From Epiperipatus broadwayi (Eukaryota > Onychophora > Udeonychophora > Euonychophora > Peripatidae), in assembly GCA_028023455.1 (NCBI GenBank), contig JAQFVV010000055.1:3998030-4062029 (forward strand): a stretch of 64,000 bases of DNA, read 5' to 3'. Below the pieces are notes generated by a model. That model saw nothing but the letters and a program-made list of their open reading frames with translations, did no database searches and was not told the DNA's origin. Below, piece after piece: positions 57,601 to 64,000 of this stretch (position 1 is its first letter; each line of letters opens with the position of its first letter). The position numbers and the translations under genes were made by a program.

Positions 57601-59940
57601 TTTACACTTTCAAAATCAAATTTAAATTTATATTTCCATGTTTTTTCGTAATCAAAGAAACTGAAGCAGTCATTAAATCACCATTATTCTTACTTTTTAC
57701 ACACTTATATAACACATAGTCATATTTCCTTTTAATATTGTTATTTCTACTGAAAGCACTCAAATCAAGTTTAATTCTATAATTACTTTCATCCATTATT
57801 TTTCTGACTATCACAATAATCTGACCAGGGTATTTGTAGTTGTTAACTTCTTCTAACTCATCATACTCAATTTTTATTTTTATCTTTTAAGAAAATCCAT
57901 TGAACATTACTTTAGTCTTTTTAACATTTACCTTTAGCCTACTTTCTTACTTTCATCTGATAACCCTTGCAACATTTCGTGAAGTTCTGGAGCATTATTT
58001 TCAAAAACAACTACATCATCTGCAAAATCTAAATGACCTAAATAATCTCCATTTACTTTTCTCCTATAGCTTTCTACTTTAATCCACAAAATACTTCTTG
58101 CAGCACTGCTATAGAAAGTTTTGGAGGTATGAAGGTACCCTCAACTTACACCCCTTTTCAATGTTAACCATCATAGTATCAGTATGTAATCTAATTGTTG
58201 CAGTTGCATCTTTATAAATACTCTTCAGAATATGACAATGTCCTGGGTCTATACCTTGATGATCCAATGCTTTAGTCACTGAACAAAAGCTTATAGAATC
58301 AAATGCCTTTTCACAATCTACAAATCCAAAGCATAATGGCAATTCATATTCATTTGTCCTTTCTATAACTTCTCTCAATACCTGGATATGATCTACTGTA
58401 CTAAAACCACTTGTTCTTTTGGTTACTTGAAATCCAGAGTTCTCTGTAGACAACTTGTAATTATCTTGATAAAAATTTTATACAAAACTGATAGGTTTGT
58501 AATTTCTAATATCTTCTTTATCACCCTTTTTTAAATATTAATATTAATACTGCATTCTTCCAATCATCTGGTATATCTTTATTATTTAGAGATTTGATCT
58601 ATAACTTTGCCAAAAAAAATCTATTTCTTCAGCTACTTCTTTTAATATATCGATTATAATTCCATTATTACCTGAAACTTTTCTCTTCTTCATAAATTTA
58701 ATTGCATATCTCACTTCTTTATTTAAAATTCTGGGCAATTCGGAAGATATAATAGATGTAATAGGTACTTGTTCTTTATTATTATATAATTTTTGATAGA
58801 AATATTCTACCCATTTCATAATGTCATCGCTCTTTTAGTAATAGTTCCATCTTTTTGTCTTATTGCATATATAAATTTCCTACCAATACCAAAATGTTCT
58901 TTTATATTCTTGAGACTTTTATACTCTTCTACAGTTTCCTTGCTAGTTCACAATTATACTTTCTTATATCATTATCAACACTTTTTCACACCATTTTACA
59001 AAATTCGAGATATTCAACCCTTATTAATGCATTGTTTTTATATATCTTCATCTTCCTTCTTTACTCCATAAATTTTCTAGTCTCAGTAGAAATTTTATTG
59101 GTCAATTTGCTGCTTTTTTTACCAGCTGTCTTTGTTGCAGTTTTTTAAAAGTGTATCAGTTATTTTCATGTTAATTTCATTCAAATCTGAATCATGTTCA
59201 AAATCTACTAATACTTTAAATCGATTTGTAAGTTCTAATTTAAATTCATTAAAATGTTTCTGAAGATTAGGAATATCAACTGTAAAAATTGTTTTTTTTT
59301 AAACAATTTTTGTCTTTTTAGTTTTGCATTAGCATGTATCTTACATCTTATTAATTGATGATCACTTTCTGTGTTGAATTTATTAAGGACAATATAATCT
59401 TGAAATATATATTTTCTGTTAGTCAAAATATAATCCAATTCTGCTGTACCTTCATTTGGATGTTTCCATGTCCATTGTCTTTTAATATTTTCCTCAAAAA
59501 AAGAATTCATAATATAAAGTTTTTCTTTTTCAGCAAACTCCACAAGTCTATGTCCTCTCTCATTTCTATTACCATAACCAAAATTACCTACAGCACTTTC
59601 ATCTTTCATTTGTTTACCAATTCTAGCATTAAAGTATCCCTTAACAATTTTAAAATGTTGTTTACTCTGATCAAAAGCCTTTTGTACATCCATATAAAAA
59701 TCTTCTATTACTTCATCACTATGAGAACTTGTTGAGGCATAAACCTGAATTATCTGTATTTGATATATGCTATCAAGTCGAATAACTAATCTTACCATTC
59801 TGTCCATACACCATCAATCTCCACAATGTTGTTCTTCCAATTTTTAATTATAATGAATCCTACTCCACTCATACTTCCAATATTTGTGCCTTTATAGTAG
59901 AGTACATGTCCACTTTTTGTTATTTTTCTACCTTTTAGTT
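57600..59940 (-). pseudogene. RTE-clade LINE: endonuclease and reverse transcriptase, broken
   Basis: Read on the minus strand from about 59940: KSGHVLYYKGTNIGSMSGVG and MVRLVIRLDSIYQIQIIQVY mark the APE endonuclease of RTE elements. Next come FKIVKGYFNARIGKQ, TAELDYILTNR and SDHQLIRC. The RT follows at 58840-57830: LNKEVRYAIKFMKKRKVSG, SGFQVTKRTSGFSTVDHIQV, CFGFVDCEKAFDSI, then FADDVVVF (about 58020) and KKTKVMFNGF. The usual GDFNA of the endonuclease active site is GYFNA here, so a catalytic Asp is lost. There are stops and frameshifts between blocks (near 59230, 58830, 58580, 58470, 58110). The 3' end is truncated near 57600 with no GATGAT tail. It is the most complete RTE copy in the window. 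Confidence 0.9.
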
Positions 59941-59997
59941 AGTTACTACTGTTCACATAAAAGCACTATTTTTAAAAAAAAAAAATACATATTATTG

Positions 59998-60455
59998 TTT
60001 TAATTAGAAGAGATTTGAACTCAGACTTTCAAGCCTCTTACAGCTATTCATTCCATCTTATACAACCAATACTCATGACCACATACATGTGAAAAGATAA
60101 ATGATCTCCAATATACATCTTTTGTGCTGATTCAGCACTCATCAGTTGGTCCAGATCATCATCATCTCCCACATATTTGGTCCAGATCATCATCTCTCAT
60201 ATATATATATAATCAGTGCTCATTTTATATTAAGATAGCAAATCTTTAAACTTTTAATGGACAAGCTTCAATCTTTTCCATCCTCCAACTCTTCATCTGT
60301 CAATATTATTGAAAATCTTATGACTACTGTTTCTGCACAAATTAGAGATCATTTATAAGATGAAATGTATAGCTGTAGGGAGCTTGAGGGTCTGAGTTCA
60401 AATCCCTTCTAATTACATTAAGTTTAGTATAAACAATATACTTGTATTTAAATAT
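59998..60455. mobile_element. FB1 element with tRNA-like ends, internally deleted
   Basis: Left: AATTAGAAGAGATTTGAACT (complement of a tRNA B box), then CTCATCAGTTGGTCCAGATC, partly duplicated. Right: 60345-60420 carries the opposed end (TCTGAGTTCAAATCCC). Most of the right arm is missing. Confidence 0.75.
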
Positions 60456-61010
60456 TATATCTTATTTTATATATATATTTAACTGTCATGAGAATTTATT
60501 AGCTAATATTTATCATTTTACTTATATTTGATTATTAATGGGCAGGTCCATAAAAATAAAATACCGCCATCATATTCTGCCTAAGTAAATATGACTTCGT
60601 AATTGATTGTGCTCTCTTTTTATCTTCATCAATATTAATTCCCAAAATTTCAATACATTTGACAATTTACCTTTATTTAACTCTAAAAAACATAAAGAGT
60701 AGATGGTCCACATAGTTTATTAAGAATACATGTTGGATTTAGACCTAGAAAGAGACCATGTATGAAATGGGTGGATGAAATAAGAAAGTATGATGGAATG
60801 ATGTGGAGAATGAGAGGCTAGAGATCAGAGAAGATGGATTGAACTTTAGAGATCCCCATCTGCAGTGCATCAATAATGATTGAAAATAATGATGATGATA
60901 ATGTGGTGGTGGATTTATTTAATTACTTCATGGCTGAATAGAGTTTGGTCAGCTCTACTTTCACAATGTATATTTTAGTAATGAAAAAAATCTATTGGTC
61001 ATAAAAATCT
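60456..61010. mobile_element. RTE LINE tail fragment within non-coding DNA
   Basis: 60735-60905 matches the RTE 3' end (AGAAAGAGACCATGTATGAA, GATGATAATG tail), + strand. The rest of the stretch holds nothing recognised. Confidence 0.7.
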
Positions 61011-61044
61011 TCTCTATGTAATATGTAGGTATTTTCAAATATAA

Positions 61045-61860
61045 GTATAGGGTCTATACTAAATTCAATGTAATTAGAATGGATTTGAACCCAGACTTTC
61101 AAGCTCCCTGTAGCTGTACACTCTATCTTATACAACCAATACACAAGACCACATATATGTGGGAAAGATTAATGATCTCCAATATACATATTTCATGCTG
61201 AATCAGCACTCATCAGTTGGTCCAGATCACCATCTCCCACATATATATACAATCAGTACTCAGTTTATATTAAGATAACAAATGTTCAAACTTTAATGGA
61301 CAAGCTTCAATATTCTTTATCCCCCAACTTTTTAGCCATCCATATCATTGAAAATCCGATGATGGAATGCTCATAGCCATTGTTGATGCCAATATTATTG
61401 TCATATCTATGTTGACCTGAAGTCTCTCTGACCCTTGTATTCTTTACATCCCTCTTCTGTACATTTAAATGGACATATTAAAGTCCTATATGTGAGAGTC
61501 AGAGTGACTTAAAGTCAACATGGGTATGACAATAATATTGGCATCAATAAGGACTTTGAGTGTTCCATCATCGAATTTTCAATGATATGAATAGCCGAAG
61601 AGTTAAAGGGTGGAGAAGATTGAAGCTTGTGCATTAAAGTTTGAAGATTTGTTATCTTAATATAAACTGAACGGTGATTCTTTATATGTGTGGGAGATAA
61701 TGATCTGGACCAACTGATGAGTGCTGGTTCAGCACGTATTGGAGATCATTTATCTTTTTCACATGTATGTGGTCATGTGTATCGATTGTATAAGATGGAG
61801 TGTATAGCTGTAAGGAACTTGAAAGTCTGAGTTCAAGTCCCTTCTAATTAATATGTAGGT
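61045..61860. mobile_element. FB1 foldback, most complete, ~410-bp arms
   Basis: The left arm (61045-61450) and right arm (61490-61855) are inverted copies over their whole length. Both outer ends hold a tRNA-like segment (AAGATGGAGTGTATAGCTG..., TCTGAGTTCAAGTCCC in the right arm). The core CATCAGTTGGTCCAGATCAC lies in each arm. The arms meet at a ~40-bp centre. Confidence 0.88.
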
Positions 61861-62734
61861 GTGTACATTGTATTTTATGCAAGAAAGTGCTTTTAGCAAA
61901 ACAAGCGTTCCGATACGCAACCGATCCAAATCATTGGCCAGTTTGCGAACAACACTTTCTAAACATATTTTATTCTAATACCATATTTAGAGCTAGCCAT
62001 CTTATAAACTTTATCAAGTTCTTTACATTATGCTGGCTATCTAGTATTTTATTTTTAATCACACAAAGTTTAATATCACGTGATTGTAATAATGATTTTT
62101 TAAAATCTCTTAATTTCTTCTCTTTTTTTAATCGATTACAACTTGGATATCTCAATTTCTATAAGAAATTATTTTCGAGCACGTATAATAAAGGAAGACA
62201 AGCTAACATTCTGGAATAAATCATTAATAAAACGACTGTATCCTCGTCACGATGCGATTAGTTATTTAAAGTCATGAAGAATGTTAACAAGCAAAAAAAA
62301 ATCGTGTGAAAGCATTTTACAATTTTCTCACCAGAGAACGCTAGTATCTATGTGCACTAAGATCTTCTATAGAAGAGGAAACAATCAATTGCTCACGATG
62401 CAAAGAACTAAAATATCTACTCTTTTCTTATTCAGACGAGAGGAAAAACAATCTATTGAAAAGAAAAAATTTTAAAAAGCATAAGAATAATAACTTACTT
62501 TTATTGGGGGGGGGGGGGGGCATACCAACAGGAAATATTTTTGATTTCTGCAGTCATATTATTTTTAATATTATCTGTTTTGTTTGTTGGTTTTTAAATT
62601 CCGCCAATGTATAATATTTTTAGCTTTAAACATTATTATTTATTTTTATCTATTATTATCCTGGTTTAGTTTGAAATATATTAAAAGCACGCAATGGCTA
62701 TTTCTTGTTGGTGTTAGACTAGTTAAAAATCGTA
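61861..62734. other. Unassigned stretch, moderately mixed composition
   Basis: A 110-codon + strand open frame (61887-62219) reads LAKQAFRYATDPNHWPVC near its start and becomes hydrophobic. I recognise no family and see no splice or promoter signal. A G-run of about 14 lies at 62507-62520. It may be unique DNA near a gene; no claim made. Confidence 0.35.
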
Positions 62735-63210
62735 AACTATACTTTTAAAAAATAATTATAACATACACCAAATCTTTTAAAAACTTGTTTTTGTTTTTTT
62801 TTTGCCACCAAAATGAAATATATATTAAAATAGATTTCCAACGTTTCGACTATTTCTTTATTTTTTTCTAAAGTCTTTTTCAAGGAACTAAAAATATATA
62901 AAAAGGAGGAAAAAAAATTCATAAAAATCATAGTAAGTAAAAATCATAGTAAGTAAAGAATATATTTTCCAAAATAGTATGTATATGTGACAGGATTTTT
63001 ATTTTTGTTTGTTTTAAAAAATTTTATGAATTTTTTTTTCTCCTTTTTATATATTTTTAGTTCCTTGAAAAAGACTATAGAAAAAATAAAGAAATAGTCG
63101 AAACGTTGGAAATCTATTTTAATATATATTTCATTTTGGTGGCAAAAAAATAAAAAACAAGTTTTTAAAAGATTTGGTGTATGTTATAATTATTTTTTAA
63201 AAGTATTTTG
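62735..63210. mobile_element. Long palindrome with ~200-bp arms
   Basis: The arms 62735-62935 and 63010-63210 are almost perfect reverse complements (AACATACACCAAATCTTTTA at the left; TAAAAGATTTGGTGTATGTT at the right). Each arm contains GAAATAGTCGAAACGTTGGA or its complement. No target duplication was identified. The 64-codon open frame is a by-product. Confidence 0.9.
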
Positions 63211-63296
63211 ACCACTTTTAATAAAGAATCTAAGGTGAAAGAGTTTATTTTTATATATTTTAAACTATACTTATTAATGCTGCAAAAATAAAATAG

Positions 63297-63349
63297 TCAA
63301 GCGTTGGTGGCCGAGTGGTCAGCACAGATGCCTTACCTGGGTGTATGTT
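63297..63349 (+). mobile_element. 5' fragment of the short tRNA-derived SINE
   Basis: AGTCAAGCGTTGGTGGCCGA matches the first bases of the 9891 and 12270 SINEs. It diverges after GATGCCTTACC, just before the hAT insertion. Confidence 0.7.
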
Positions 63350-63357
63350 TAATAAAG

Positions 63358-63796
63358 CAGGGGTGTCCAACAAGTCAATCGTGATCCACCGATCGATCGC
63401 GAGGCCAATTTGGCAAAAGCTGTCGGGTAACGAATGAAACAAATTAAGTCAAGATTTTCCAAGTTTTTTTTTTTTTTGTTCTATTTTTTTTCCAATTCTA
63501 GATAGGTGAAGTTCACTAAGCCATATCATTATTGAAAATAATATTTTTAATCTTGATTTAATGTAGTTAATTTGAATTAATAAATATTTTTAATAATTAC
63601 TCATGTTGTTTTAATTCCCCGGACATGAGTTTTTTGGTCCGTTAAATAATTGTTATTTTTTACTAGGTAGATATATAAAAATAGTATGTATTTCACACCT
63701 CCCTCCATTTAGATTATGCATATGGCAACAAGTCGATCGCAACACATTTTTAAAATAAAAAGTAGATCTTATGAATACAAAAGTTGGCCATCCCTG
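63358..63796. mobile_element. Non-autonomous hAT transposon with 8-bp target duplication
   Basis: It starts CAGGGGTGTCCAAC and ends GTTGGCCATCCCTG, inverted ends typical of the hAT superfamily. TAATAAAG precedes (63350-63357) and follows (63797-63804), a perfect 8-bp duplication as hAT transposases make. Sub-terminal copies of AACAAGTC(A/G)ATCG lie near both ends in the same strand sense. At 439 bp with no transposase frame, it depends on an enzyme supplied elsewhere. Confidence 0.93.
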
Positions 63797-63804
63797 TAAT
63801 AAAG

Positions 63805-64000
63805 CATTATAATTTTAATTAACAGCTAAATGAATCGCCTAAAAATGATGGAAAGAAAAAATAAAGTATATATTTTCTTTCAATATCTGTACTGTTTTTA
63901 ATTAAATGCGGATCCCTTTAATTAAAAAGTAAAGCGCCAAGCTTTTATATATATAAAATAAAGTAGAAAAGTATTAAATTTTAGTTAGTGAATAAAAGTA
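63805..64000. other. Non-coding right edge
   Basis: A+T-rich; nothing recognised. Confidence 0.5.

Noticed and set aside
61887-62219. 110-codon open frame
   Set aside because: It lacks any recognised motif, and its start lies in the tail of an FB1 element. No support beyond openness.

Overview
The window looks like nuclear DNA of an invertebrate animal. It is strongly A+T-rich, is dominated by LINE-type retrotransposons, tRNA-derived SINEs, foldback/MITE elements and short tandem arrays, and the few host genes are split by introns with GT..AG borders. The mix (an SUEL-type lectin, RTE and CR1-group LINEs, tRNA-like SINEs, many foldbacks) would suit a lophotrochozoan such as a mollusc, but nothing seen fixes the phylum and this is a low-confidence guess.

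Host coding content is small. A terminal exon of an unrecognised + strand gene runs into the left edge (1-120) and is followed by a 214-bp tandem duplication. The best host gene is a two-exon 3' end (13733-14465 and 18612-18910, + strand). The first exon encodes a Ser/Ala- and Asp-rich segment, the second an SUEL/rhamnose-binding-lectin-like domain ending at a stop. Donor and acceptor phases agree, so they very probably form one protein; its upstream exons were not found. A 51-nt exon-like island lies at 54247-54297.

Layout: 2424-3350 and 3355-3800 are two abutting tandem arrays (122-bp and 132-bp units). 4605-5375 is an RTE LINE 3' fragment. 6020-19500 holds foldbacks, short SINEs and the lectin gene. 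19550-24985 is a mosaic of small repeats. 24985-28911 is the longest copy (A) of a CR1-group LINE with an SGNH-esterase-like ORF1 remnant and an APE+RT ORF2. 33039-36985 carries two head-to-tail minus-strand copies (B, C) of the same family. 37440-38735 contains foldbacks that end directly in the LINE 3' tail. 43000-50000 is a degenerate ~47-bp satellite hosting three further + strand LINE copies (D, E, F). 50100-54070 and 60000-61860 are rich in a foldback family with tRNA-like ends. 57600-59940 is a minus-strand RTE pseudo-element. 62735-63210 is a long palindrome, and 63358-63796 is a non-autonomous hAT element with a perfect 8-bp target duplication.

All LINE reading frames seen are broken by stops or frameshifts, so no copy here looks autonomous. 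The most unusual observations are the lectin gene's architecture, insertions flanked by direct repeats of 135-220 bp, foldbacks fused to a LINE tail, and a recurring CTGA-N-GA / GAAA hairpin motif reminiscent of hammerhead ribozyme cores.
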